The notes under the pieces are model-generated. The model did no database searches. It had not been told where the DNA came from and was given only the letters and a program-made list of their open reading frames with translations. 64,000 nt of DNA from Candidatus Zixiibacteriota bacterium (lineage in GTDB: Bacteria; Zixibacteria; MSB-5A5; DG-27): contig JAUWHO010000027.1 in assembly GCA_030605835.1 (NCBI GenBank), positions 1 to 64,000 of the forward strand, written 5' to 3'. The position numbers and the translations under genes were made by a program. Positions within the stretch are counted from its first letter, which is position 1, and each line of letters opens with the position of its first letter. Shown here in pieces: positions 25,396 through 34,482 of the stretch.

Positions 25396-26565
25396 ATGCA
25401 CCAGGCACTGATCACTGATTCCGCAGGCATACTGTTCATCCTTGCTGGTAACGCTGCCTTGTGGTTTTTCTTAGAGAAGAAGACCGGCTGGAAGCTTTTC
25501 AGCTTCATTCCGCCGCTGCTTTTTATCTACATCCTTCCGGCGTTTTTTTCAAACCTCGGCCTCATCCCCGGCAAATCCGGAGTCTACGACTGGATGGGTG
25601 GCAACCTCCTGCCGCTGTTCTTGGTGCTGTTACTTCTGGACGTGGACGTCCGGGGCACGATCAAGGTCATGGGACGGGGGGTGTTCGTGATGCTGATCGG
25701 CACTCTGGGAGTCGTGGTTGGAGCTCCAGTCGGTTACGCACTCGTCAAAGGGTGGCTCGGTCCCGAGGCCTGGAAGGGTTTTGGCGCCTTGGCCGGTTCC
25801 TGGATCGGCGGCACCGGAAATATGGCCGCAGTCGCCGAGGGACTCGGCACCTCCGGCACCGATTTCGGCCTCGCCGTCATCGCCGACAACGTGGTTTATC
25901 TGGTCTGGTTACCGCTTCTCCTGCAGTCCAAGAACATGGCGCGTTGGTTTCACAGATTCACCGGCGTTTCCCAGGATCATCTGGATCGACTGAAGACCGC
26001 CGCCGCCGGCTTGGTAGTTGAAAAAGGCAAGCCAGCGATGAGGCATCTGCTTTACCTTATAGCTTTGGGGTTGGGGGTGGCGTACTTGGCGGGGATGATC
26101 GCCAGCGCCATACCCGAAATACCTCCGGTGTTGACCACGGGGACCTTAAAGATACTGCTGGTAACGACCTTCGGCCTTATGCTCTCCTTTTCGCCGGCCA
26201 AGAGGATCCCCGGCAGCCACGAATTGGCGATGGCGCTGGTTTATCTCTTCGTCGCCCGAATGGGAGCGAAAGCCACCGTGGCCGGTCTGGCGGGACAGGC
26301 GGTGCCCTTCGTCGCCGGCGCCTATGTCTGGATCTTCATCCACGGTGTGTTTATTCTGGTGGCGGCGCGGCTTCTCCGCATTGACGTCCACACCGCCGCC
26401 ATCGCCAGCGCCGCCAACATCGGCGGTGCCGCCAGCGCCCCGGTGGTGGCAGCCTACCACGACGAACGTTTAGTGCCGGTTAGCATCCTGATGGCGCTGA
26501 TCGGGTATGCGGTAGGGAATTACGCCGCCTTCCTGACTGCCTACCTCTGTAGCCTTTTGGCGTGA
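25396..26565 (+). CDS. DUF819 family integral membrane protein
   Basis: A 389-residue protein with about ten transmembrane helices. The sequence ALAGSWIGGTGNMAAVAEGL and the second half ASAANIGGAASAPVVAAYH are the paired Gly/Ala-rich motifs of the DUF819 (YjcL-like) family, whose two-fold repeat suggests a secondary transporter. The substrate is not known. Its base composition is richer in GC than its neighbours by eye (many GCC/GGC codons), hinting at a different history. The start is the first ATG after a weak RBS, so a few residues at the N-terminus are uncertain. Confidence 0.9.
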   Translation: MHQALITDSAGILFILAGNAALWFFLEKKTGWKLFSFIPPLLFIYILPAFFSNLGLIPGKSGVYDWMGGNLLPLFLVLLLLDVDVRGTIKVMGRGVFVMLIGTLGVVVGAPVGYALVKGWLGPEAWKGFGALAGSWIGGTGNMAAVAEGLGTSGTDFGLAVIADNVVYLVWLPLLLQSKNMARWFHRFTGVSQDHLDRLKTAAAGLVVEKGKPAMRHLLYLIALGLGVAYLAGMIASAIPEIPPVLTTGTLKILLVTTFGLMLSFSPAKRIPGSHELAMALVYLFVARMGAKATVAGLAGQAVPFVAGAYVWIFIHGVFILVAARLLRIDVHTAAIASAANIGGAASAPVVAAYHDERLVPVSILMALIGYAVGNYAAFLTAYLCSLLA

Positions 26566-26589
26566 AATTTGTTTGCTAAAGAATTCCCG

Positions 26590-28230
26590 TTATTTTCTCG
26601 GCCGACAATACTGTCCACCAGGAGGGATGAAGCTGGAGACTTCCGCAGTCGTATCCGCCGGAGTCCACTCTCCGATTGCCTCCTCGTAGATTTTGCATTT
26701 TCCCACCGATTCCCATTTAGCCCCGGCGTTGTAGCTCCAGCCAATATACTCTGAACCGGTACCGGTGGTGGTAACCAGATAGCGGTTACCGACATAGCCA
26801 AACCTGCTTGCCTGCCCTTCCGGGGATTCGGTGTCACCGGCGGAGGGGTCAACCGGAATCCATCCATAGGGCGGCAGGTAGATCTCGCACCAGCGGTGGA
26901 AGACGTCGTCCTCGGAGGCTAAATCCCCTCGAATTGCGATCGAGCCGGTGTAGCGCGCCGGTATGCCCGCCGCCCGGCACATCGATATGAATACGAAACT
27001 GTATTCGGAACAACTGCCGTTGCCTCGTTCGATGATGGCAGGAGCGACATTCCAGCCACCGGCCAGCTCATAATAGAGATGATCGATGATCCAGCGGTAT
27101 ATCCGACGGGCCATCCAGTAAGGGTTGGTCTCGGAGCCGACCGCCTCCTTGACCGCTTTCTGGATTATGGGATTGGTTATGTCGAACTTGGTGTCGTCGG
27201 CCAGAAATGTCTTGCTAATGTCCTTGGGGATATCCTTGAGCTCACCGACCTTCTCGGGGCGTATGAAGAAGCGGGTATCATAGAGGTCTGCGGTGACGAA
27301 ATAGGATGCGGTCGCCTTGCCCCCTGCGGGCAGATTGTCAAAATGAAAGGAGGCGAAGTTCTGCCCCCACTTATCGGTTATATGCTTCGGCCTCACCTCC
27401 GAAAAGTAAACCGGCTCCGTCAGCAAGGTCTGATGGAAGGAGTTCTCCGGAATCGCCAGAAAGAGATCCAGCGATTTCAAATATCCCGGCCCGTAGTTCC
27501 TAACCTCCGCGGTGAAAAGCATATTTTGCCTCTGCCTTTCGGTCTGGGAGTAGTAACCGTCACCGTCGGTCACGATTTGGTAGAGGGAGTCGGATTCATA
27601 ATCGGCGTTATACAGTTTCCCCTTGGCAAAGGCCAGTCCCCAGGCATAGGGGGCTGGAGAGTCGAGGATCATTATCACCTCACCGGTTTCCGGGTAAATC
27701 ATGTATATCCGGTTCTTGATCCTGTCGGCAGACCAGAGATAGGTGCCGTCGAAGGCCAAACCGGTGGTCACACTCGCCGGGGCCGGAAACGATTTTATGG
27801 TGGTGCCGTCCTCGGTCGATATCATCTGAATGGTCTTACGATCCGCCAGCCAGAGATTTTTGCCGTCCCACGCTAAGCCTTCAGGCCTCTCTACCGGTGA
27901 AGGTATGGTCCACACGTTAACCCCGGATTTGACATCGAACTGGATGATGTTGTTCTCCTCCCGATCGACCACCCAGAGATGGGAGCCATCCCACGCCAGA
28001 CCGTAAGGGCGATAGGAGGGAGCCGGCAGCGCTTCCACCACTCTCCCGTTTTTGGGACTCAAGGCATACAGCGAATCGGTTTTGAAATCCGCCAGCCAGA
28101 GGTTTTTGCCGTCGAAGGCCAGCCCAGAAACGCATGGGGAGGGGTTGGGGAAAGTTTTTGAAACCTCCCCGGGCACCGCCGCAAGCACCGTAGCCGAAAA
28201 CATGACCGTTAGTAGTAGTGCTTTGAACAT
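26590..28230 (-). CDS. Secreted beta-propeller protein with transglutaminase-like domain
   Basis: A 546-residue exported protein. After a signal peptide (about 1-18) come five propeller repeats of about 40 residues with the pattern GLAWDG..LWLAD (roughly residues 30-240), like NHL/SMP-30-type propellers. A linker of about 140 residues follows, then a transglutaminase-like domain with the triad Cys in NGSCSEY, His in DVFHRWCEIY and Asp in PVDPSAGD. It could be a protease, amidase or cross-linking enzyme acting outside the cytoplasm. The frame extends 12 codons upstream, but the ATG at 28230 follows GGAGG and begins the signal peptide. A strong promoter lies at 28276-28304. Confidence 0.88.
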   Translation of the reverse strand: MFKALLLTVMFSATVLAAVPGEVSKTFPNPSPCVSGLAFDGKNLWLADFKTDSLYALSPKNGRVVEALPAPSYRPYGLAWDGSHLWVVDREENNIIQFDVKSGVNVWTIPSPVERPEGLAWDGKNLWLADRKTIQMISTEDGTTIKSFPAPASVTTGLAFDGTYLWSADRIKNRIYMIYPETGEVIMILDSPAPYAWGLAFAKGKLYNADYESDSLYQIVTDGDGYYSQTERQRQNMLFTAEVRNYGPGYLKSLDLFLAIPENSFHQTLLTEPVYFSEVRPKHITDKWGQNFASFHFDNLPAGGKATASYFVTADLYDTRFFIRPEKVGELKDIPKDISKTFLADDTKFDITNPIIQKAVKEAVGSETNPYWMARRIYRWIIDHLYYELAGGWNVAPAIIERGNGSCSEYSFVFISMCRAAGIPARYTGSIAIRGDLASEDDVFHRWCEIYLPPYGWIPVDPSAGDTESPEGQASRFGYVGNRYLVTTTGTGSEYIGWSYNAGAKWESVGKCKIYEEAIGEWTPADTTAEVSSFIPPGGQYCRPRK

Positions 28231-28275
28231 CGATACCTCCGTATCAAGAGTTTGGACACTATTCATCTCTAAGCA

Positions 28276-28304
28276 ATTATAAGCCCGTTTGAGATCTTTT
28301 TCAA
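28276..28304 (-). promoter_or_regulatory. Predicted strong promoter of the propeller-transglutaminase gene
   Basis: TTGAAA and the consensus TATAAT on the minus strand with a 17-base spacer, about 45 bases ahead of the start at 28230. Confidence 0.7.
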
Positions 28305-28390
28305 GACATTATTACCGGGTGATTCAGCTCCCTGCTTAAGGGAGATAGATTTGCTCACTAAAAGTCTTTGATGCTGGTCAAAGATAATTG

Positions 28391-28419
28391 TTGAAAAAGT
28401 CGACAAATTTGACGATAAT
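28391..28419 (+). promoter_or_regulatory. Predicted promoter of the long leader and small gene
   Basis: TTGAAA and GATAAT with a 17-base spacer. The next start codon is about 140 bases away (28568), so the transcript would begin with an unusually long leader containing AAGGAGG at 28424-28430 but no long reading frame. Confidence 0.5.
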
Positions 28420-28567
28420 AAAAAAGGAGGTGAAACCGTAGCCGGTCCCATCGGTGCCGCTCTGATTCTCAGTCAGAAACGGTGACTCGATCCGGGGCGA
28501 AAGATATATCATTACCAGTAACAGATGAACCGTCGGTCATATGCAGACCGCTGCACGGAGGCGTAAA

Positions 28568-28762
28568 ATGAAAATGACCACCAGGAAAGAACAGCTTTAC
28601 AACACCATGCTCAAGTTCGAGGGGACGTTCTTTCCGGAATCTTTGAAAAACCGATTGTCGGGAACTGATGCCGACTCCCGCTCCTTGAGAGTTGACCCGG
28701 AAAAGGAGTCCTTAGGCAAGGTCAGACGCAGGCTGATTCTCAAACAGACAAGATCGGCGTAA
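28568..28762 (+). CDS. Small hypothetical protein
   Basis: A 64-residue, charged, probably cytoplasmic protein rich in Lys/Arg and Glu, with no signal sequence or membrane segment. GGAGG seven bases ahead of the ATG supports translation. It follows a promoter and a long leader, and lies alone between two larger transcripts. I do not recognise it. The antisense frame over the same DNA looks like noise. Confidence 0.45.
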   Translation: MKMTTRKEQLYNTMLKFEGTFFPESLKNRLSGTDADSRSLRVDPEKESLGKVRRRLILKQTRSA

Positions 28763-29052
28763 GACAATAGCCCACGACTCCCGGGACACCATCCGAATTT
28801 CCCCATTGAAACGGACAAGCCACCGTAACGACAAAGCAGCAAAGGTTTCTCTTCTCCTTCTCGAGTTCCTCTCAGCCAATCGTTCAGCAGATAGATTGTC
28901 AAGAGACTGGGACTTTTGCGGGAGAACTCCCCTCTCGATTCACTCTCCATAGGACGGTTCACAAACGAAGGAGAATCAGCACAAGGGAGTGGCGGCGCAC
29001 ACCACCCCTTGCGAGACTGCCTTCGTGATCGAATCATAAGCCCGCTTTTATG
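28763..29052. other. Intergenic region with no supported gene
   Basis: About 290 bases between the small gene and the pgsA promoter. No frame has an RBS or family resemblance, and no clear hairpin pair or tRNA is seen. A long antisense frame (28597-29091) was considered and rejected. Confidence 0.4.
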
Positions 29053-29081
29053 TTGACACTCAAATTGGCGGCTGTTAAATT
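29053..29081 (+). promoter_or_regulatory. Predicted pgsA promoter
   Basis: TTGACA and TAAATT with a 17-base spacer, about 27 bases ahead of the pgsA start. Confidence 0.6.
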
Positions 29082-29108
29082 GATTTTTCAAAAGAGAAAC
29101 CCGGGAAA

Positions 29109-29696
29109 ATGAATCTGCCCAACAAGCTCACCCTGAGTCGAATCATCTTGAGCCCCATCTTCATGGCGCTCTTTTTGATAGACAACCTCTACACCCGCTA
29201 TTTGGCTTTGTTGGTCTTCTCCCTGGCGGCCTTAACCGACGTTTACGATGGTTACTTAGCCCGAAAGACCGGAGTCATCACCAACTTCGGGAAGTTCATG
29301 GACCCCTTGGCGGATAAGCTCTTGACCTCCATGGCGTTTATTTCCCTTGTGGCTTTGGGCTACGCCAAGGCCTGGATGATAATCGTGATCGTCGGGAGGG
29401 AGTTTTTCATCACCGGGCTGCGTTCGATCGCGGCCTATAAGGGGATAGTGATTTTTCCCTCAATTCTGGCGCAGGTGAAGACGGCCTCTCAGATGTTGGT
29501 GATATTCATTATCCTGGTCTTTATCAATCTGAAGATGACCCTCCTTCCGGCCGGTTACAACTGGACAATTTTCACCAGCCCCAAGACGATGAGACTGTTT
29601 GACGGGATGATTCTGGTCTGCGTGATCCTCACCGTGGCGACAGGCATAGACTATCTGGTCAAAAACGGTGCCATCCTGAAGGGGGTCTTACGTTGA
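29109..29696 (+). CDS. pgsA: CDP-diacylglycerol--glycerol-3-phosphate 3-phosphatidyltransferase
   Basis: Membrane enzyme that makes phosphatidylglycerophosphate, the first committed step to phosphatidylglycerol. The 195 residues contain the CDP-alcohol phosphotransferase motif DGx2ARx8Gx3Dx3D as DGYLARKTGVITNFGKFMD followed by PLADKLL, and several transmembrane helices. It overlaps the start of pgpA, whose product performs the next step, so the two form an operon. Confidence 0.96.
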   Translation: MNLPNKLTLSRIILSPIFMALFLIDNLYTRYLALLVFSLAALTDVYDGYLARKTGVITNFGKFMDPLADKLLTSMAFISLVALGYAKAWMIIVIVGREFFITGLRSIAAYKGIVIFPSILAQVKTASQMLVIFIILVFINLKMTLLPAGYNWTIFTSPKTMRLFDGMILVCVILTVATGIDYLVKNGAILKGVLR

Positions 29697-30193
29697 CAGT
29701 GAGGCAGGGTTTGCCGACGACAGAACCGCTAGCTGCCACCTCGACCCGCAGGGCGCTGGTGGCAAGATTCCTGGCAACCGCCTGCTTTTCCGGTCACCTC
29801 CCCCTTGCCCCCGGCACCTGGGGAGCGCTTCTGGCTTCAGGATTGGCCTATCTCTTCTTGCCGAGCTATTGGGTGTGGCAACTCTCAGTGATATTTGCTA
29901 TATTTCTCTTAGGTGTATGGGCTTCGAGTGAAGCGGAGAAATTATACGGTCACGATGGTCGCCCGATTGTGATTGACGAGGTGTCAGGGATACTGGTGGC
30001 CCTTTTCCTTCTACCTCAAACCGTTGTCCTATATTTAGTTGCCTTTATTCTCTTTAGATTCTTCGACATAGTTAAACCGGCGCCTTCTCGGCGCCTGGAA
30101 TCTCTGCCGGGCGGGTGGGGGGTAATGATGGATGACCTAGTGGCTGGAGTCTATGCTTTTGTGGGTATGCGGCTTCTGTTGCTCTTGAGATGA
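29693..30193 (+). CDS. pgpA: Phosphatidylglycerophosphatase A
   Basis: Removes the phosphate from phosphatidylglycerophosphate to give phosphatidylglycerol. The 166-residue membrane protein has the family hallmarks GHLPLAPGTWGALLA near the N-terminus and VIDEVSGI and FRFFDIVKPAP later, with the acidic metal ligands in place. The start is a TTG at 29693 overlapping the pgsA stop by four bases (TTGA); the conserved part begins around residue 20. The tight pgsA-pgpA coupling fits their consecutive reactions. Confidence 0.95.
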   Translation: MTVRQGLPTTEPLAATSTRRALVARFLATACFSGHLPLAPGTWGALLASGLAYLFLPSYWVWQLSVIFAIFLLGVWASSEAEKLYGHDGRPIVIDEVSGILVALFLLPQTVVLYLVAFILFRFFDIVKPAPSRRLESLPGGWGVMMDDLVAGVYAFVGMRLLLLLR

Positions 30194-30322
30194 AGGGAGA
30201 TCGAGGAGGCACGACCGGTAATTGCGGCAGTTAGAGTTTGTCCGTCGTTGCACTAGTTGGCCGAAATGGTCAAAGCGGCATCGGCTCAGTTCAGCTTGCA
30301 GATTTAGAGGAGAAGAGGAAAA

Positions 30323-31231
30323 ATGACAGCGTTGAAAAAAACCGCCCTGGTTCTAATCCTGGCGCTCGCCTGGTTTACGATCTCCAGTGCAGGAGACCCG
30401 TCCCGACTCAGTCGGGAGTGGAAAAAGTCGGCCGATCTGGGGTTGGCCCTAACCCAAAGCAACTATAACGATGCCTGGACCGGTGGGGAGGCGGGGGCAA
30501 TAATCTGGGTGTTCAATGCAAATCTGACCGCCGAGAAGCAACTGAGCTCTAAGATGAATACCGCAAATGCGGTAAAACTATCCTTCGGGCAGAGCCACAT
30601 CCAGGATAAGGAGTCCAAGGAATGGGCCAAGCCTGAAAAATCCTCCGATCGGATTTTCCTAGAATCGGTTATGCGTTTCACTCTGGGCGGATATGTCGAT
30701 CCCTATCTGGGCTTCACCTTTGACAGCCAGTTCCTGGACGCCAGCGTGACGGAGGTCAAGCGGTATGTCAATCCCATCCTTCTGACGGAGTCGGCTGGTA
30801 TATCTCGCCTGTTCGCGGAAACGGAAAACTCGAAGCTACTGTCGCGCTTGGGGTTTGCGCTTCGTCAACACCTGGACAATACCGTCGTAAGCATCATACC
30901 AGAGGAGACCAAGAGGGAAACCACCACCGACAGCGGCCTCGAATGGGTTACCGACTTCAATCACACCTTTTCCGAAGGACGGATGAACTACGTCACCAAA
31001 CTTCGTCTCTTTCAGGCTTTCTTCAACTCCGAGAAGGAGGAACTGCAGGCACAGGGCAAAAAAGACTACTGGAAAGCCACGGATATGGCCTGGGAGAATA
31101 CCGTGTCGGCGGCGGTCTCCAAATATATCCAGGTCTCCCTGTTTCTGGAACTGCTCTACGATAAGGAGATTGACAAGCGCGGTCGCTTCAGACAGACCCT
31201 GGCTCTGGGGCTGGCGTACAAGATGTTCTGA
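30323..31231 (+). CDS. DUF3078 family outer-membrane protein
   Basis: An exported protein of 302 residues, with a signal peptide at about 1-23. It starts its mature part with LTQSNYNDAWTGGEAGAI, followed by strands rich in alternating aromatic and polar residues and ends in LALGLAYKMF, with a terminal aromatic residue as usual for outer-membrane barrels. This is the pattern of DUF3078, common in FCB bacteria and of unknown function. GAGGAGAAGAGG precedes the ATG. It precedes the mechanosensitive channel gene by 84 bases on the same strand. Confidence 0.85.
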   Translation: MTALKKTALVLILALAWFTISSAGDPSRLSREWKKSADLGLALTQSNYNDAWTGGEAGAIIWVFNANLTAEKQLSSKMNTANAVKLSFGQSHIQDKESKEWAKPEKSSDRIFLESVMRFTLGGYVDPYLGFTFDSQFLDASVTEVKRYVNPILLTESAGISRLFAETENSKLLSRLGFALRQHLDNTVVSIIPEETKRETTTDSGLEWVTDFNHTFSEGRMNYVTKLRLFQAFFNSEKEELQAQGKKDYWKATDMAWENTVSAAVSKYIQVSLFLELLYDKEIDKRGRFRQTLALGLAYKMF

Positions 31232-31315
31232 GTTTAGGAGGGTTTAGAAAATGGGTCTATCCATACGGGCCCTGACTTGGATTGACTTACAAACCGTTCA
31301 AAAAGAGAGGATGTC

Positions 31316-32137
31316 ATGACGGAATCTGTAGTTGATCAATTGGTCGCTTTTAGCACCACATATGGCCTGAAGGTTATTGGCGCGATCCTACTTCTAATCC
31401 TGGGGCGGATTGCGGCGGGTCTGGCACGAAAAATCGTAAAGAGAATGCTGGACAGGACCAAAACCGATCCCGCCATAGTCTCGTTCGCCGGCAGTTTCAC
31501 CTACGTACTCATTCTGACCTTCGTGGTCTTGGCAGCTTTGGCCCAATTCGGGATTCAGACTGCTTCATTTATAGCGATCCTGGGTGCAGCTGGCTTTGCG
31601 GTTGGCTTTGCCCTGCAGGGGTCGTTGGCGAATTTCGCCGCGGGCGTCTTGGTCTTGGTATTACGTCCCTATAAGGTGGGCGACTACATCGATGCTGCGG
31701 GTGTGGCCGGCACCGTGAAAGAGATCAGGCTCTTTACCACCGTGTTAGCCACGCCGGACAACATCAAGATCATGGTGCCAAACGGCAAAATCTACGGGGA
31801 TATCATCAAGAACATCTCCGCCTATGATACCAGGAGGGTGAACCTCACAATCGGTATCGGTTATGGTTCTTCCATCCAGAAGGCATTTGAAGTCCTCATG
31901 ATGCTCATCAAGGGGGACACGAGAATACTTTCGGACCCAGCCCCCCAGGTCGCGGTTTCGGAACTGGCGGATTCCAGCGTGAATCTCATGGTTCATGCCT
32001 GGGTAAGGAAAGAAGATTATTGGCCGGTGAGGCTTGAGCTAACACGCAAAATCAAGGAGGCCTTCGACGCCAACGGGATTGAGATACCCTTCCCCCAACA
32101 GGTGGTGCACTTGATTTCGACGGAGAGCGAAAATTGA
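31316..32137 (+). CDS. Small-conductance mechanosensitive channel (MscS family)
   Basis: A 273-residue MscS-type channel, close to the E. coli MscS in length. Three N-terminal transmembrane helices are visible; the third, pore-lining one carries the Gly/Ala pattern GAAGFAVGFALQGSLANFAAG. The cytoplasmic cage domain follows, with YKVGDYIDAAGVAGTV and VPNGKIYGDIIKN. It opens under membrane tension to release solutes on hypo-osmotic shock. Its position directly before trehalose synthesis genes suggests a shared osmotic role. Confidence 0.95.
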   Translation: MTESVVDQLVAFSTTYGLKVIGAILLLILGRIAAGLARKIVKRMLDRTKTDPAIVSFAGSFTYVLILTFVVLAALAQFGIQTASFIAILGAAGFAVGFALQGSLANFAAGVLVLVLRPYKVGDYIDAAGVAGTVKEIRLFTTVLATPDNIKIMVPNGKIYGDIIKNISAYDTRRVNLTIGIGYGSSIQKAFEVLMMLIKGDTRILSDPAPQVAVSELADSSVNLMVHAWVRKEDYWPVRLELTRKIKEAFDANGIEIPFPQQVVHLISTESEN

Positions 32138-32298
32138 AGCTGCGCATGTAATTCAGTGGACAGGTCAAGGGAAGATAGCTAACTTGACGATGGCTTTAAG
32201 GGAACACCGCTTCGCCCAATGGGTTCGGGGAGTCAACCTCTTTGGCCGGAAGGCGGCGTGGAGACGATCACATAATAAGCCAAGGGGTATGAACCGTT

Positions 32299-34479
32299 AT
32301 GAATAGGCTGCTGATCGTTTCGAACAGATTGCCTGTCAGCATCCAGAAGAGGAAGGGGGAGCTGCACTTCTCCCGCAGCGTCGGTGGGGTGGCCACCGGT
32401 CTGGCTTCGTTCTACGAATCATACAACAGCGTCTGGATAGGGTGGCCCGGGGTTTCGCTGAGCGAGATGAAGGGAGAGAAGAGCGAGGTCGAGAAGAGAC
32501 TGATGTCGGCGTTCAAGTGCCACCCGGTTTTCCTCTCCCCAAACGATATCGAGAAGTACTATCATGGCTTCAGCAATAAGACCCTCTGGCCCCTGTGCCA
32601 CTACTTCACCCAGTATGCGGTCCACGACAAAAGCTTCTGGCAAGCTTACAAACGCGTCAACAGGCACTTTTGTGACGCCGTTTTGGAAATCGTAAGGCCC
32701 GGGGACATCGTCTGGGTGCATGATTACCATCTGATGCTCCTTCCCAGGCTGTTGAGGGAGAAGCTGCCGGATCTCACCATCGGCTATTTCCATCACATAC
32801 CTTTTCCCTCCTTTGAGCTGTTTCGCTTACTTCCCTGGCGTCTGGAGATCTTAGAGGGTCTTTTAGGAGCGGACGTTGTCGGTTTCCACACCTATGATTA
32901 CGGCCGACACTTCTTAAGCAGCGTGCATCGTTTGTTGGGCTGCGAATACAGTATGGGTCAGGTCACGGTGGGCGATCGCATCGTTAGGGTAGACGCCTTC
33001 CCGATGGGGATAGACTACGAGCGATTCTCGAAAGCCAGCGCCGATCCCGAGGTGAGAAGAGAGATAAATAAGTTCCGAAAGAAAATCGAAGACCGTAAAG
33101 TAATCCTATCCATTGACCGTCTGGACTATACCAAGGGGATTCCTGAACGTCTGGAGGCCTTCCACACTTTTCTGAAGAGAAATCCAGAGTATAAGGAGAA
33201 AGTGATCTTTATCCTGGTGGCGGTGCCCTCCCGATCACAGGTGGAACTTTACAGATTGCTGAAAACCCAGGTAGATGAACTTACTGGCAAGATCAATGGA
33301 GAGCATGGGACTATTGGTTGGATGCCGATCTGGTATCTTTACCGCCTGCTGCGTTTTCCCACTCTGGCGGCCCTTTACAGCATTGCGGACGTCGCCGTTG
33401 TCACCCCTCTCAGGGATGGAATGAATCTCATTGCGAAAGAATACGTGGCCACCAAAAGGGAGGGGAAAGGGGTTTTGGTACTCAGTGAGATGGCCGGAGC
33501 CGCAAAAGAATTGGGGGAGGCGATAATAGTCAACCCCAACAACAACGAAGAGGTAACAGGTGCTATAGAGAAAGCCCTGGAGATGCCAGAGGAGGAACAG
33601 ATAGAGCGCAATAGGGTGATGCAGAAGCGGATTCAGCGGTATAATGTAGTACGATGGTCGGAGGAGTTCATAAATAGACTGATTTACACCAAAAGGCTCC
33701 AGAAGGAGCTGCGCGCCAAGATACTGACTTCCCAAATGCAAAGGAAATTGATCGCCGATTATGGTAAAGGTAGAAGGCGACTGTTACTGCTAGATTATGA
33801 TGGCACTCTGGTTCCCTTTTACGGAGAACCAGAGAAGGCAAAGCCTGGAGAGGAGCTTTTAAAGTTGCTCCGAGAACTTGCCGAAAATCCGAAAAATGAG
33901 GTAGTGCTCATAAGCGGGCGCTACAAAGACACCTTACAGAAGTGGTTCGGCAGGTTAGACCTCGGTCTTGTAGCTGAACACGGTGTATGGGTAAAAGAAA
34001 AAGAATGGGAGATGATAGAGCCGTTGACCAACGAGTGGAAGGAGGAGATACACCAAATCCTTGAGCTGTCTACGGATAGAACTCCCGGCTCTTTCATTGA
34101 GGAGAAGGATTATTCCCTCGTCTGGCATTATCGAAAAGCCGATCCCGAACTAAGCTCCATGCGAGTGAGGGAACTGATAGATGAGCTCGTAAATCTCACC
34201 GCCAATCTCAATCTCCAGGTGTTGGAGGGGAGCAAAGTGGTCGAAATCAAGAACGTGGGCGTAAACAAGGGTCGGGCGGCACTGCGCTGGATCGCCAAGG
34301 AGGAGTGGGATTTCCTTCTGGCAGTCGGGGATGACTGGACCGACGAGGACCTCTTCGGTGCTGTTCCCGAGGCGGCTTATTCCATCAAGGTGGGCCTGAG
34401 ACCCTCTCTGGCCAAGTTCAATTTGGAAACCCCAAAGAGTGTGCTTTCACTGTTGAAGGAACTCGCTTCGAAAGGTTGA
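32299..34479 (+). CDS. otsAB: Bifunctional trehalose-6-phosphate synthase/phosphatase (OtsA-OtsB fusion)
   Basis: Makes trehalose from UDP-glucose and glucose-6-phosphate and then dephosphorylates the product. The first 470 or so residues are a GT20 domain with RLPVSI, SVGGVATGL, WVHDYHLML and DRLDYTKGIPERL. From about residue 490 a HAD phosphatase follows, with DYDGTL (Asp499 and Asp501), VVLISGR and the late GDDWTDED motif. Both halves look active. Fusion of the two activities is common in eukaryotes and occurs in a number of bacteria. It is followed after three bases by a second trehalose-forming enzyme. Confidence 0.96.
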   Translation: MNRLLIVSNRLPVSIQKRKGELHFSRSVGGVATGLASFYESYNSVWIGWPGVSLSEMKGEKSEVEKRLMSAFKCHPVFLSPNDIEKYYHGFSNKTLWPLCHYFTQYAVHDKSFWQAYKRVNRHFCDAVLEIVRPGDIVWVHDYHLMLLPRLLREKLPDLTIGYFHHIPFPSFELFRLLPWRLEILEGLLGADVVGFHTYDYGRHFLSSVHRLLGCEYSMGQVTVGDRIVRVDAFPMGIDYERFSKASADPEVRREINKFRKKIEDRKVILSIDRLDYTKGIPERLEAFHTFLKRNPEYKEKVIFILVAVPSRSQVELYRLLKTQVDELTGKINGEHGTIGWMPIWYLYRLLRFPTLAALYSIADVAVVTPLRDGMNLIAKEYVATKREGKGVLVLSEMAGAAKELGEAIIVNPNNNEEVTGAIEKALEMPEEEQIERNRVMQKRIQRYNVVRWSEEFINRLIYTKRLQKELRAKILTSQMQRKLIADYGKGRRRLLLLDYDGTLVPFYGEPEKAKPGEELLKLLRELAENPKNEVVLISGRYKDTLQKWFGRLDLGLVAEHGVWVKEKEWEMIEPLTNEWKEEIHQILELSTDRTPGSFIEEKDYSLVWHYRKADPELSSMRVRELIDELVNLTANLNLQVLEGSKVVEIKNVGVNKGRAALRWIAKEEWDFLLAVGDDWTDEDLFGAVPEAAYSIKVGLRPSLAKFNLETPKSVLSLLKELASKG

Positions 34480-34482
34480 GAC

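Noticed and set aside
28420-28567. Cyclic-di-GMP (GEMM) or other known riboswitch in the long leader
   Set aside because: The conserved core bases of GEMM and of other classes I know are missing.
28597-29091. A 164-codon frame on the minus strand
   Set aside because: It covers the small gene and the pgsA promoter, shows no RBS or family resemblance, and has random-looking composition.
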